64,000 nt of DNA from Streptomyces cavernae (GCF_004023625.1 NZ_ML137709.1:118991-182990), one strand, 5' to 3'; positions 9,122-20,832 are shown, counted from the first letter of the stretch. A program made the numbers and translations. Notes: generated by a model from the letters alone, not told the origin.

Positions 9122-9508
9122 CATGGCCTGTTGCCGTCGGTACCGGTCAAGTCGCCGATGGTCGACGGGTGCCGGGCGATGCTTCCGCTGACCGCGTCCT
9201 CGACGGGCGGCTACTGCGCGGTCGTGGTGTGGCACTCGGCGGTGGCCGACGCCCTGCAGAAGCTCTTCGAGATGGCCTGGCAGCAGGCGACTCCGCTCGG
9301 GCAGCCGGCCGACGACGATGAACTCCCGGAAAGCGAGCGGACGTTGATCCGGCTGCTGGCGGCCGGAATGAAGGACGAGGCGGTGGCCCGCCATCTGGGG
9401 GTCAGTCTCAGGACGCTGCGGCGGCGGGTGAGCGAGTTGCAGGAACGGCTCGGGGCGGCGAGCCGGTTCCAGCTGGGAGTGCGGGCCGCGCAACGCGGCT
9501 GGGTGTGA
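9122..9508 (+). pseudogene. C-terminal remnant of a LuxR-type HTH regulator
   Basis: The readable homology begins at about 9122 with LLPSVPVK and continues through a linker domain (MLPLTASSTGGYCAVVVWHS) to a C-terminal helix-turn-helix (ESERTLIRLLAAGMKDEAVA, then LGVSLRTLRRRVSELQERLG). Streptomyces regulators of this type are about 330 residues, with an N-terminal TrmB-like domain that is absent here; upstream in-frame codons give Arg-rich nonsense. An ATG at 9158 could still yield about 116 residues. Together with the permease remnant next to it, this suggests one deletion joined two genes. Confidence 0.55.
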
Positions 9509-9531
9509 GCACCGGCACCGGACATGGCGAA

Positions 9532-9559
9532 GGGCCGCGCCCCAGGAGGAGCGCGGCCC
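9532..9559. terminator. Bidirectional hairpin terminator
   Basis: gggccgcgc and gcgcggccc form a perfect 9-bp stem around a 10-base loop, between the convergent regulator remnant and acnA. No T-run follows, as is usual in Streptomyces terminators. Confidence 0.55.
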
Positions 9560-9578
9560 GGCCGCCTTACCCGATCGC

Positions 9579-12399
<2,821 letters not shown>

Positions 12400-12426
12400 A
12401 GGTGGCGTGCAGTACGCCCCGGCAGA

Positions 12427-12444
12427 TATCTCGATGTCGAGATA
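12427..12444. promoter_or_regulatory. Palindromic operator TATCTCGA-N2-TCGAGATA
   Basis: Perfect 8-bp arms separated by TG, 131 bp upstream of acnA. The regulator is unknown. It shares GAGATAAC with the dyad in front of the XRE-MurA gene (13908-13924). The remaining sequence to 12714 shows no gene. Confidence 0.45.
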
Positions 12445-12714
12445 ACTCTAGTACATGGGGGCGGACTGGTCATGCCCGGATACCGTCGCGCTGCTCACAG
12501 GGACCCGGGCGGACACACACCGGCCCGGACCGGCCGACCCCTGAGCCCCTGCGGCAACAGCCGCCCCTGCACACACACGAGCGCGGCTCCTACCCGGCCG
12601 CACTTCGGGCGGTAGATGCCACGGTGAAGAATTGCCTGTCCGTTGACCATTTCTTGACGAGTGCACGCCTTCCCTTTGGAGAAGTCTTTCAGCGTCATTC
12701 AGTGTTTTCCGCTG

Positions 12715-13359
12715 TCACGCCACTGGATCTTCGGCCGACCGGGCCCCCAGGCCGAAGGGCAGCGAGAAACGAAGCGGAGTGAAAATCTCCGCATAGTCAC
12801 AGCCAAATCGCAGCCCGTGGAGAAGCGCCCGGGCGCGGACGGCCTTATCCCTCAGCTCAGGACTCGTCGCGGTCTGCGACGCGTGCTGGGAAAGCAGTTC
12901 CGTCTTCTCCTCGATGAAATCGCTTATGTCGACGGCGATACCGGTGGACAGCACCGGCGATCTTGGCGACTCGAAGAGAAGGACGTTCCGCTGGCCACGC
13001 GCGGCGATCCTCATCGCCCGGTGCGTCTCGACGTGGTCCTGGTGCGTGTCCTCCGGCAGATGCGTGTACACCACGTCAGGGGCGGTGTCGGTGATCACCT
13101 GCTCCAGGAGCGTGACGAGGTGCGTGAGGGAGCCCAGATCCCCGTCGGGCAACCCGAGCGGCACCACCTTCGCCCCCAGCAATTCCGCGGCTCTCGCCTG
13201 CTCCGCAGCCCGCACCAGGGGTTCCCCACCACGGGCCCCGTCACTGACGACGACGGCGGTTATCTCGGCCCCCTGTGCGGCATGCCGCAATAGAGTCCCA
13301 CCGCAGCCGAATTCGATGTCGTCCGGATGGGCTCCCACGGCGAGCACCCGCTGCCACAT
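12715..13359 (-). CDS. PIG-L family deacetylase
   Basis: Zinc-dependent N-deacetylase of 214 residues from the family that includes MshB, BshB and GlcNAc-PI deacetylase. The metal site is AHPDDIEFGCGG (His/Asp/Asp, residues about 10-21), with the second His in THQDHVETHRA. It has no signal peptide and so is cytoplasmic. The substrate is unknown; in Streptomyces many such proteins act on sugars in natural products or cell-wall precursors. It is monocistronic by spacing. The ATG is preceded by GGGGAGGGGAAAG about 5-15 bases upstream. Its neighbours (acnA and DUF4236) give no pathway hint. Confidence 0.87.
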   Translation of the reverse strand: MWQRVLAVGAHPDDIEFGCGGTLLRHAAQGAEITAVVVSDGARGGEPLVRAAEQARAAELLGAKVVPLGLPDGDLGSLTHLVTLLEQVITDTAPDVVYTHLPEDTHQDHVETHRAMRIAARGQRNVLLFESPRSPVLSTGIAVDISDFIEEKTELLSQHASQTATSPELRDKAVRARALLHGLRFGCDYAEIFTPLRFSLPFGLGARSAEDPVA

Positions 13360-13664
13360 ACTTTCCCCTCCCCTGTCACGCGCCTGCGTGCCTACGAATA
13401 GGCAGACTATGCACTGACACCGGGTTCCTGGCTACCGGGTGGCCGTTGGGCGCACTTTGGACCGGGCGCAAACGTGATGACAATTCCGCGGGGTGAGTGT
13501 CCGTCACCGAAAGAACGACCTGTCATCGGTCGGGAGAACGCACGGATGTCCGGGCGGTCCCGAGTGCTTCCCGCAGTTGGGGGTACCCGCAGCACGAAGC
13601 GAGACCTCGGCGAGGCAACGCCAAGGCGCGGAGAAAGGGAAGACGCAGCAAGAGGGAGGCAACC
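13360..13664. other. Intergenic, no gene seen
   Basis: 305 bp between the divergent PIG-L and DUF4236 genes. It presumably contains both promoters; no dyad or repeat stands out. Confidence 0.4.
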
Positions 13665-13871
13665 ATGCCACTCACGTTCCGCAAGAGCCTACGGATCCTG
13701 CCCGGCGTGCGCCTGAACATCAACAGGCGGTCCTGGTCCATCACGACCGGGGGCAGTCGCGGGCCCCGGCACACGCACAGCAGCACGGGCCGGCGCACCA
13801 CCTCCATGGACCTCCCGGGCCCCTTCGGCTGGCGCCGGACCACCAGCAGCAAACGCCCCAAGCGCCACTGA
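13665..13871 (+). CDS. DUF4236 small protein
   Basis: A 68-residue basic protein. The N-terminal half fits the DUF4236 pattern (FRKS-x-RILPGVRLN at residues 5-19, then the Ser/Gly-rich SITTGGSRGPRHT), followed by a Pro/Arg/Lys-rich end. The ATG at 13665 has GAGGGAGG seven bases upstream, which decides the start although the frame is open from 13497. Function unknown. Confidence 0.7.
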   Translation: MPLTFRKSLRILPGVRLNINRRSWSITTGGSRGPRHTHSSTGRRTTSMDLPGPFGWRRTTSSKRPKRH

Positions 13872-13907
13872 GGGGTCGTCACCCATCCGGACCCCCCGCA
13901 GTGCCCC

Positions 13908-13924
13908 ATCTCATATCTGAGATA
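13908..13924. promoter_or_regulatory. Dyad before the XRE-MurA gene
   Basis: atctca-tatc-tgagat, overlapping the tighter tatct-g-agata, lies 11 bp before the ATG at 13935, where it would cover the ribosome site or transcription start. It is likely an autoregulatory operator for the helix-turn-helix domain encoded just downstream. Confidence 0.45.
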
Positions 13925-13934
13925 ACCTGCCCCC

Positions 13935-15464
13935 ATGGCAGACGACTACCTCGTACGCATCGGCAAGCTCATCCGTGACGCCAGGCAGCACCGGGGCTGG
14001 ACCCAGTCCCAGCTCGCCGAAGCGCTCGGGACCAGTCAGAGTGCGGTGAATCGCATCGAACGTGGCAACCAAAACATCAGCCTTGAGATGATCGCCCGAA
14101 TCGGTGAAGCCCTGGACAGTGAGATCGTCTCGCTGGGCTACGCAGGCCCGATGCATCTGCGGGTGGTCGGCGGTCGTCGTCTGTCCGGCTCCATCGACGT
14201 CAAGACCAGCAAGAACGCCTGTGTGGCGCTGCTGTGCGCGTCCCTGCTCAACAAGGGCCGGACGGTACTGCGGCGGGTCGCGCGCATCGAGGAGGTCTAC
14301 CGCCTGCTGGAGGTACTCGGCTCCATCGGCGTCCGCACCCGCTGGATCAACGACGGCACCGACCTGGAGATCGTCCCCTCGGGCGAACTGCGGATGGCGG
14401 CGATCGACGCGGACGCGGCCCGCCGCACCCGCTCGATCATCATGTTCCTCGGCCCGCTGCTGCACCGCATGGACCACTTCAAGCTGCCGTACGCGGGCGG
14501 CTGCGACCTCGGCACCCGCACCGTCGAGCCGCACATGATCGCGCTGCGCCGGTTCGGCCTGGAGATCACCGCGACCGAAGGGCTCTATCACGCGCAGGTG
14601 GACCGCTCGGTCGTGCCCGACCGCCCGATCGTGCTGACCGAGCGCGGCGACACCGTGACCGAGAACGCCCTGCTGGCCGCCGCCCGGCACGACGGCACGA
14701 CCGTCATCCGCAACGCGTCCTCCAACTACATGGTCCAGGACCTGTGCTTCTTCCTGGAGGCGCTGGGCGTGCGGGTGGAGGGCATCGGCACCACGACGCT
14801 CACCGTGCACGGCGTGCCCTCCATCGACGTGGACGTCGACTACTCCCCCTCCGAGGACCCGGTCGAGGCGATGAGCCTGGTGGCCGCCGCGGTGGTGACC
14901 GAGTCCGAGCTCACGGTGCGCCGGGTGCCGATCGAGTTCCTGGAGATCGAGCTCGCGGTGCTGGAGGAGATGGGCCTCGACCACGACCGGTCGGCGGAGT
15001 ACTGGGCGGACAACGGCCGCACGCGGCTGGTGGACCTGACCGTGCGGCCCTCCAAGCTCGAGGCGCCGATCGACAAGATCCACCCGATGCCGTTCCCGGG
15101 CCTGAACATCGACAACGTCCCGTTCTTCGCCGCCATCGCCGCCTCCGCGCAGGGCAAGACGCTGATCCACGACTGGGTCTACGACAACCGGGCGATCTAT
15201 CTGACCGATCTGAACCGGCTCGGTGGACGGCTCCAACTCCTCGACCCGCACCGGGTCCTGGTGGAGGGTCCGACTCGCTGGCGCGCGGCCGAGATGATGT
15301 GCCCGCCGGCCCTGCGACCGGCCGTGGTCGTGCTGCTCGCGATGATGGCTGCCGAGGGCACGTCCGTACTGCGGAACGTCTATGTCATCAACCGCGGCTA
15401 CGAGGACCTGGCGGAGCGGCTCAACTCGGTCGGGGCGCAGATCGAGACGTTCCGGGACATCTGA
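13935..15464 (+). CDS. XRE helix-turn-helix fused to MurA-like enolpyruvyltransferase
   Basis: Fusion protein of 509 residues. Residues 5-65 are an XRE/Cro helix-turn-helix (GWTQSQLAEALGTSQSAVNRI begins near residue 21). Residues 75-505 are an EPSP/MurA fold (UDP-GlcNAc 1-carboxyvinyltransferase, first step of peptidoglycan precursor synthesis). The MurA substrate Lys-Asn is present (TSKNAC, K93-N94), as is the PEP-attacking cysteine (GGCDLGTRTVEPH, Cys190), so catalysis is possible. Streptomyces normally has a separate housekeeping murA, so this paralogue may sense UDP-GlcNAc or PEP and act as a regulator. The spacing between the overlapping dyad and the ATG suggests autoregulation. No frameshift is seen. 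Confidence 0.85.
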   Translation: MADDYLVRIGKLIRDARQHRGWTQSQLAEALGTSQSAVNRIERGNQNISLEMIARIGEALDSEIVSLGYAGPMHLRVVGGRRLSGSIDVKTSKNACVALLCASLLNKGRTVLRRVARIEEVYRLLEVLGSIGVRTRWINDGTDLEIVPSGELRMAAIDADAARRTRSIIMFLGPLLHRMDHFKLPYAGGCDLGTRTVEPHMIALRRFGLEITATEGLYHAQVDRSVVPDRPIVLTERGDTVTENALLAAARHDGTTVIRNASSNYMVQDLCFFLEALGVRVEGIGTTTLTVHGVPSIDVDVDYSPSEDPVEAMSLVAAAVVTESELTVRRVPIEFLEIELAVLEEMGLDHDRSAEYWADNGRTRLVDLTVRPSKLEAPIDKIHPMPFPGLNIDNVPFFAAIAASAQGKTLIHDWVYDNRAIYLTDLNRLGGRLQLLDPHRVLVEGPTRWRAAEMMCPPALRPAVVVLLAMMAAEGTSVLRNVYVINRGYEDLAERLNSVGAQIETFRDI

Positions 15465-16074
15465 GCGGAGGATTCCGCCGCCCCTGTTTGACCTGCATGC
15501 CCCCGCGCTGAGCGGCCACGCTTGACGCCGGCCCGCTCCCGGCCGGCCGGTCCGGCACGCGCGGACCACTGCCGGGGCCCGGCAGATCACCCGGATGGCG
15601 AGCGCCGTAGCCGCCGTAGCTGACGCACGCAAGCCGGGCCGGCCCGTCCGGTGCGTCGGCTCGACGGGGCCAGTGGCCGCCCAGCTGCGGCCGGGCCGTG
15701 GCGTCTCCCGCCGTTCCGCCGCTGCGGCCTTGCCGCTGACGTCTCATCATCTTCAGGGCGGAGACAGAAGTCCCGGGCGCTCCCCGTGCGTCCGAGACGG
15801 CGTCCAGGCGTTCGGGGACGGCGTCCAGGCGTTCGGGACATCGGAGGCGTCCCGTGCCGCCGCGTGGGGTTCCGCCGTCCGGGCGACGTGGTGGAACCCC
15901 GGGGCCGTTGACCCGAGTCGGCGACGTCCGTCTCTGCCGCGTACGGGAGTTGTCCGGGTGTTGTCACGCTTGTCGCCTCCCGCTGGCGATGAGTTCCGGG
16001 CGCGCGCATCGTCTTAAGTACAGCGAGGCGACGACAGAGCCGCCCGGCACTCGAAGCCACCTTGGAGGTGCGCC
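15465..16074. other. Intergenic region with a short direct repeat
   Basis: 610 bp. The only structure seen is gcgtccaggcgttcggg repeated in tandem at about 15802-15837. Frames crossing the region give Arg/Pro-rich strings without signatures. Confidence 0.4.
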
Positions 16075-16269
16075 ATGTGTACTCACCAGCCCTCGTGCGC
16101 CGCGACCGACAGCGACCGCCCGCACATCGTCGCCGCCCACCCCGAGCAGGGCTGGAACCTGCTCTGCAACGGCGCGATCGTCTTCGACGACACCGGTGAA
16201 CTGCTCCCCGACGGCCAGGTCGTCGCCCCGCACCGCGTCATGGTCGCCGAGTTGGCCGTCGCCGCGTGA
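16075..16269 (+). CDS. DUF5999 family small protein
   Basis: A 64-residue conserved actinobacterial protein. MCTHQPSCAATDS at the start (Cys2, Cys8), HPEQGWNLLCNGAIVFDDTG in the centre and LLPDGQVVAPHR near the end match DUF5999. The strong ribosome site TTGGAGG is seven bases before the ATG. Cys/His placement hints at metal binding, but no function is known. It is monocistronic and converges on the RidA gene. Confidence 0.85.
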   Translation: MCTHQPSCAATDSDRPHIVAAHPEQGWNLLCNGAIVFDDTGELLPDGQVVAPHRVMVAELAVAA

Positions 16270-16294
16270 AGACCCTGTTCCGCCGGCTGATCCC

Positions 16295-16693
16295 CTACGG
16301 GAGCACCGCGAACCCGTCCAGTTCCACCCGCGCCCGTTCGTCCCAGAGGCGCACCACTCCGACGACCGCCATCGCCGGATAGTCGCGGCCCGCCAACCGC
16401 TGCCAGATACGGCCCAGTTGCGCGGTGTGCGCGCGATAGCCGGCGACATCGGTGGTGTAGACGGTCACCCGGGCCAGATCCGCGGAGGTGCCGCCCGCGG
16501 CCCGCAGGGCGGCCAGCAGATTGGCCAGGGCCTTCTCGAACTGCTCCGGGAGCGTGTCGCCCACGATCCCGCCTGCCGCGTCCAGCGCGGTCTGGCCGGC
16601 CAGGAAGACCACGCGTGAGCCGGTGGCGACGACCGCGTGCGAGAAGCCGGTCGGCGGGGAGAGACCGGGCGGGTTGACGCGTTCGGCGGTCAT
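16295..16693 (-). CDS. RidA/YjgF family protein
   Basis: A 132-residue RidA fold protein. Members hydrolyse enamine/imine intermediates, and some Rid subfamilies work inside aromatic catabolic pathways. Marks: VFLAGQTALD, QFEKALANLLAALRAAGG, VTVYTTD and the C-terminal RVELDGFAV. The canonical catalytic Arg region (AVxxxR) reads VVRLWDERARVE. Its ATG overlaps the acyl-CoA dehydrogenase stop (ATGA, 16690-16693), so the two are coupled. In context it would deal with an amino-cyclohexenone or imine formed from 2-aminobenzoyl-CoA; this is inferred. Confidence 0.88.
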   Translation of the reverse strand: MTAERVNPPGLSPPTGFSHAVVATGSRVVFLAGQTALDAAGGIVGDTLPEQFEKALANLLAALRAAGGTSADLARVTVYTTDVAGYRAHTAQLGRIWQRLAGRDYPAMAVVGVVRLWDERARVELDGFAVLP

Positions 16694-17970
16694 CGGGCGC
16701 CCTCCCTGTCGGACTCCCGGTCCCCTGGCTCCCTGCCCGGATCCCTACCGGGCTCCCCATCCGGATCCCTACCGGACGCCCCGCCCGGATCCCTGGCAGG
16801 CGCCCCGCCCGGATCCCTACCGGGTACACGGCCCGGATCCCTGTCCGACTCCTTGTACAACTCCTTGGCGATGATCGTGCGTTGGACCTCGCTCGCCCCC
16901 TCGTAGATGCGCGGTGCGCGCACCTCGCGGTAGAGGTGTTCGAGGAGATGGCCGCGGCGCAGGGCGCGGGCGCCGTGCAGTTGTACCGCCGCGTCCACCA
17001 CGTACTGGGCCGTCTCGGTGGCCAGCAGTTTCGCCATCGCGGCCCGTTTGGGCATGTCCGGGGCACCCGCGTCGTGGGCGGTCGCCGCCGCGTGGACCAT
17101 GAGCCGGGCCGCCTCCGTACGCAGTGCCATCTCGGCGACCTGGTGGGACACGGCCTGCAGATCCTTCAAAGGCCCGCCGAAGGCCCGCCGTCCGGCGGTG
17201 TGCGCGACCGTCGCGTCCAAGGCTGCCCGCGCCATCCCGACCGCGAAGGCGCCGACGCTCGGGCGGAAGACGTTGAGGGTGTCCATGGCGACGCGGAAGC
17301 CACGGTCCACCGCGCCGAGGACGTCGTCCGCCGTCACCGGCACCTCGTCGAAGCGGAGGGTGCCGATCGGGTGCGGACAGAGCATGTCGATGGTGGTGCC
17401 GGTGAGCCCGGGCCGGTCCGCGGGCACCAGGAAGGCGGTCACCCCGCGGGCGCCCGCGCCGGGTGTGGTCCGCGCGAAGACGGTGTAGAAGTCGGCGTCG
17501 GGAGCGTTGGAGATCCAGCACTTCTCGCCGGTGAGCCGCCAGCCCCGGACCGCCCCGGCACGGTGGGGCCCGGCCCTCAACTCCAGGGCCGCCGCGTCCG
17601 ATCCCGCCCCCGGCTCGCTCAGCGCGAAGGCGGCCACCGCGCTGCCCTCGATCACCCGGGGGAGCCAGCGCTCCCGTTGGGCGGGGGTGCCGTGCGCGTG
17701 GACCGGGTGTGCGCCCAGGCCCTGGAGGGCGAGGGCCGTCTCGGCCTCCGTGCACGCGTACGCGAGGGACTCCCGCATCAGGCACAGATCCAGCGCGCTT
17801 GAGGAGAACAGCCGCTCCAGCAGGCCGAGTCGGCCCAGTTCGACGACGAGGGGACGGTTGACGCGGCCCGGCTCCGACTTCTCGGCGAGCGGGCGCAGCC
17901 GGTCCGCCGCGAGGCCGCGCAACCTGTTGCACCACGCCTCCTGGTCCGGATCGAGCGAGAAAGCGGTCAT
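16690..17970 (-). CDS. Acyl-CoA dehydrogenase with repetitive C-terminal tail
   Basis: FAD enzyme of 426 residues that introduces an alpha-beta double bond in a CoA thioester. Family marks are ALSEPGAGSDAAAL, KCWISNAPDADFYTVFARTT and the C-terminal REVRAPRIYEGASEVQRTII, where the usual catalytic Glu region (YEG) is kept. After residue about 373 the protein ends in about 50 residues of imperfect RDPG repeats encoded by GGATCC-rich DNA (16700-16855), which has no counterpart in the family. ATG 17970 is directly followed by the normal N-terminus. It is upstream of and coupled to RidA, and divergent from the aryl-CoA ligase. I infer a role in the same aromatic-CoA pathway. Confidence 0.88.
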   Translation of the reverse strand: MTAFSLDPDQEAWCNRLRGLAADRLRPLAEKSEPGRVNRPLVVELGRLGLLERLFSSSALDLCLMRESLAYACTEAETALALQGLGAHPVHAHGTPAQRERWLPRVIEGSAVAAFALSEPGAGSDAAALELRAGPHRAGAVRGWRLTGEKCWISNAPDADFYTVFARTTPGAGARGVTAFLVPADRPGLTGTTIDMLCPHPIGTLRFDEVPVTADDVLGAVDRGFRVAMDTLNVFRPSVGAFAVGMARAALDATVAHTAGRRAFGGPLKDLQAVSHQVAEMALRTEAARLMVHAAATAHDAGAPDMPKRAAMAKLLATETAQYVVDAAVQLHGARALRRGHLLEHLYREVRAPRIYEGASEVQRTIIAKELYKESDRDPGRVPGRDPGGAPARDPGGASGRDPDGEPGRDPGREPGDRESDREGAR

Positions 17971-18090
17971 CGGCCGTTCGTCCTCTCTCCCTGGCGGACT
18001 CAGCTCCGACGTTATCGCGCATGATTGACTGTCGTCACCAAGTCGATACGCTCCAAGGGCGAGCCCACCACGACAAGGGGGCGCACCGCT

Positions 18091-19836
18091 ATGGAATCCA
18101 AGGACGGCACCGTCGGCACGACCGGCACCGCCTCGGCCCACATCGACACCTTCGCGCGCGACCGTCTGCCACCCCCGGACCAGTGGCCGGAGCTCCGCTT
18201 CGACCTGCCGGAGCTGCGCTATCCGGACCGGCTCAACTGCGCCGTGGAGCTCCTGGACCGCACGGTCGAGCGGTTCGGCCCCGGGCGGCCGGTGTTCCGC
18301 ACGTCGACCGGGGACCCGTGGTCGTACGGAACCCTCCGACGGCACGTCGACCGGATCGCCCACGTCCTCACCTGCGAACTCGGTGTCGTGCCCGGAAACC
18401 GGGTGCTGCTGCGCGGTCCCACGACCCCCTGGCTGGCGGCCTGCTGGCTCGCCGTGCTGAAGGCCGGCGCCGTCGCCGTCACCGTGCTGGCCCAGCAGCG
18501 CCCCCACGAGCTGGCCACGATGTGCGGGATCGCCCGGGTCACGCACGCACTGTGCGACATCCGCTCCGTCGACGACCTGGTGAAGGCGGAGGTCCCCGGA
18601 CTGCGCATCACCACGTACGGCGGGGACGCACCCGACGACCTGTTACGCCGGAGCGCGCCCGAGGAGCCGTACCCGGCCGTCGCGACCGCCGCGGACGACG
18701 TCGCGCTCATCGCCTTCACCTCCGGCACCACCGGGCGCCCGAAGGGGTGCATGCACCTCCACCGTGACGTCCTCGCCATCGCGGACACCTTCTCGCGGCA
18801 CGTGCTGCGCCCGCATGCCGACGACGTCTTCGCGGGCAGTCCCCCGCTGGGCTTCACCTTCGGGCTCGGCGGTCTGGTGGTGTTCCCCATGCGGGCCGGC
18901 GCGAGCGCGCTGCTGCTCGAACAGGCAGGCCCCGGGCAGCTGTTGCCCGCGCTGGCCGAACACCGGGTGTCGGTACTGTTCACCGCGCCGACCGCGTACC
19001 GCGCGATGCTGTCCGACCTGGACGCGCACGACACCGGCTCGCTCAGGCGCTGTGTCTCGGCCGGTGAGAACCTGCCCGCGGCGACCTGGCAGTCCTGGTA
19101 CGAGCGGACCGGGCTGAGGATCATCAACGGCATCGGCGCCACCGAACTGCTGCACATCTTCATCTCCGCGGCCGACGAGGAGATCCGGCCGGGGACCACG
19201 GGAGTTCCCGTGCCGGGCTGGCACGCGCGCGTGGTCGACGGTTCGGGTGCGCCGGTCCCGGACGGCGAGCCGGGACTGCTCGCGGTGAAGGGCCCCGTCG
19301 GCTGCCGCTATCTGGCCGACCCCCGGCAGCGGGAGTACGTACGGGACGGCTGGAACATCACCGGCGACACCTACATACGCGAACCGGACGGCTACTTCCG
19401 CTATGTCGCCCGCGCCGACGACATGATCATCTCGGCCGGGTACAACATCGCGGGCCCGGAGGTCGAGGAGGCGCTGCTGCGCCACCCCGACGTGATGGAG
19501 GCCGCGGTGGTCGGGCGGCCCGACGAGGCGCGCGGGCAGGTCGTGGTCGCGTACGCCGTACTGCGCCCGGGAACGCCCCGGGACGCGGACGCGCTGCGCG
19601 CCTTCGTCAAGGCGGAGCTGGCACCGTACAAATGCCCCCGCGAGATCGTCTTCCTGGACGCCCTGCCGCGGACCGCCACGGGGAAGCTGCAGCGGTTCCG
19701 GCTGCGCACTGACGGTGCGAAGGGCACGGACGGCACGGAGCGTCCGGAGGGTACAGACGGTACTGACGCTAGGGACACCGCCTCGTTGTCCACAGGCGAC
19801 GGGAGCGGGTTGTCCACAGGCGACCGTCCCGGGTGA
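18091..19836 (+). CDS. AMP-dependent aryl-CoA ligase (benzoate/2-aminobenzoate type)
   Basis: Acid:CoA ligase of 581 residues in the benzoate-CoA ligase/BclA group. It forms the acyl-AMP and then the CoA thioester. The P-loop is TSGTTGRPKGCMH (about residue 211), with NGIGATELLHIF in the adenylation core, GDTYIREPDGYFRYVAR-DD, and the C-terminal catalytic Lys in PRTATGKLQRF. A tail of about 45 residues rich in Thr/Gly/Asp follows the last motif. The ATG at 18091 follows AAGGGGG; an in-frame ATG at 18025 is less likely. Its neighbours (RidA, dehydrogenase, flavin monooxygenase/OYE, hydratase, PaaX) point to anthranilate or salicylate as substrate. Confidence 0.88.
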   Translation: MESKDGTVGTTGTASAHIDTFARDRLPPPDQWPELRFDLPELRYPDRLNCAVELLDRTVERFGPGRPVFRTSTGDPWSYGTLRRHVDRIAHVLTCELGVVPGNRVLLRGPTTPWLAACWLAVLKAGAVAVTVLAQQRPHELATMCGIARVTHALCDIRSVDDLVKAEVPGLRITTYGGDAPDDLLRRSAPEEPYPAVATAADDVALIAFTSGTTGRPKGCMHLHRDVLAIADTFSRHVLRPHADDVFAGSPPLGFTFGLGGLVVFPMRAGASALLLEQAGPGQLLPALAEHRVSVLFTAPTAYRAMLSDLDAHDTGSLRRCVSAGENLPAATWQSWYERTGLRIINGIGATELLHIFISAADEEIRPGTTGVPVPGWHARVVDGSGAPVPDGEPGLLAVKGPVGCRYLADPRQREYVRDGWNITGDTYIREPDGYFRYVARADDMIISAGYNIAGPEVEEALLRHPDVMEAAVVGRPDEARGQVVVAYAVLRPGTPRDADALRAFVKAELAPYKCPREIVFLDALPRTATGKLQRFRLRTDGAKGTDGTERPEGTDGTDARDTASLSTGDGSGLSTGDRPG

Positions 19837-19859
19837 CCTACGAGCCCTAGAGTGATCAC

Positions 19860-20693
19860 GTGTCCGAGCAGCACGCCCCCCGGTCCCTCATCGTCACCTT
19901 CTACGGCGCGTACGGCCGCTTCATGCCCGGTCCGGTGCCCGTGGCCGAGCTGATCCGGCTGCTCGGCGCCGTCGGGGTGGACGCGCCGTCGGTGCGGTCG
20001 GCGGTGTCGCGGCTGAAGCGCCGCGGACTGCTGGTGCCGGCGCGTACGGAGACGGGCGCCGCCGGGTACGCGCTGTCGCCCGAGGCACGCCAGCTGCTCG
20101 AGGACGGCGACCGGCGGGTGTACGCGACGGCATCACCGAAGGACACGGGCTGGGTGCTCGCGGTGTTCTCGGTCCCGGAGGCCGAGCGGCACAAGCGGCA
20201 CGTCCTGCGCTCGCGGCTGGCCGGGCTGGGCTTCGGCACCGCGGCCCCCGGCGTGTGGATCGCCCCGGCCCGGCACTACGAGGAGACCCGGCACACCCTG
20301 CGGCGACTGCGCCTGGACGGGTACGTCGACCTCTTCCGCGGCGAACACCTCGGCTTCGCGGCGACGTCCGAGGCGGTGGCCCGCTGGTGGGACCTGCCCG
20401 CCATCGCAGAGCAGCACGAGGCGTTCCTCGACCGCCACGCACCGGTGCTGCGGCGGTGGGAGTCCCGCGCGGACACCCCCGCGGACGAGGCGTACGCGGA
20501 CCATCTGCGCGCGCTGGACTCCTGGCGCCACCTCCCGTACGCCGACCCCGGACTGCCCGCGGGCCTGCTCCCCGGCAGCTGGCCGGGCTACCGCTCGGCG
20601 GCGGTCTTCCGGGCGCTGCACGAGCGGCTGCGGGAGGCGGGCGCGGAATTCGCCGGCGCGCAGGCCGGCACGGCGGCAGCCGGACGGGTGTGA
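19860..20693 (+). CDS. PaaX family transcriptional repressor
   Basis: GntR-like winged-helix repressor of 277 residues that usually binds an aryl-CoA as inducer. The PaaX N-terminal domain is LIVTFYGAYGRF through SAVSRLKRRGLL (about 9-58). The central domain holds GWVLAVFSVPEAERHKRHVLR and GFGTAAPGVWIAP, and the C-terminal domain holds a long helical region to AAVFRALHERL. GTG 19860 is 23 bp after the ligase stop, so it is co-transcribed with the ligase. I infer that it represses the aromatic-CoA genes on both sides and is released by the ligase product. Confidence 0.9.
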   Translation: MSEQHAPRSLIVTFYGAYGRFMPGPVPVAELIRLLGAVGVDAPSVRSAVSRLKRRGLLVPARTETGAAGYALSPEARQLLEDGDRRVYATASPKDTGWVLAVFSVPEAERHKRHVLRSRLAGLGFGTAAPGVWIAPARHYEETRHTLRRLRLDGYVDLFRGEHLGFAATSEAVARWWDLPAIAEQHEAFLDRHAPVLRRWESRADTPADEAYADHLRALDSWRHLPYADPGLPAGLLPGSWPGYRSAAVFRALHERLREAGAEFAGAQAGTAAAGRV

Positions 20694-20832
20694 GATGTGA
20701 CCTGGTCAGGGCCTGTGCAGCGGCCGTGTAAGAAGTCTCACAGCCGTGACCTCAGTGACATCCGCGGTCGCTAAGACAACCCTTAGGTTTCTCCTTCCGT
20801 CTTCTCAGAATTCTTACCTAGGGTCGTGACGC

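Noticed and set aside
12445..12714. Short open frames between the acnA operator region and the PIG-L gene
   Set aside because: Arg/Pro/Gly-rich, no ribosome sites of quality, no family match.
13911..15632. Minus-strand frame opposite the XRE-MurA gene
   Set aside because: Antisense artefact; the plus strand has a complete two-domain protein.
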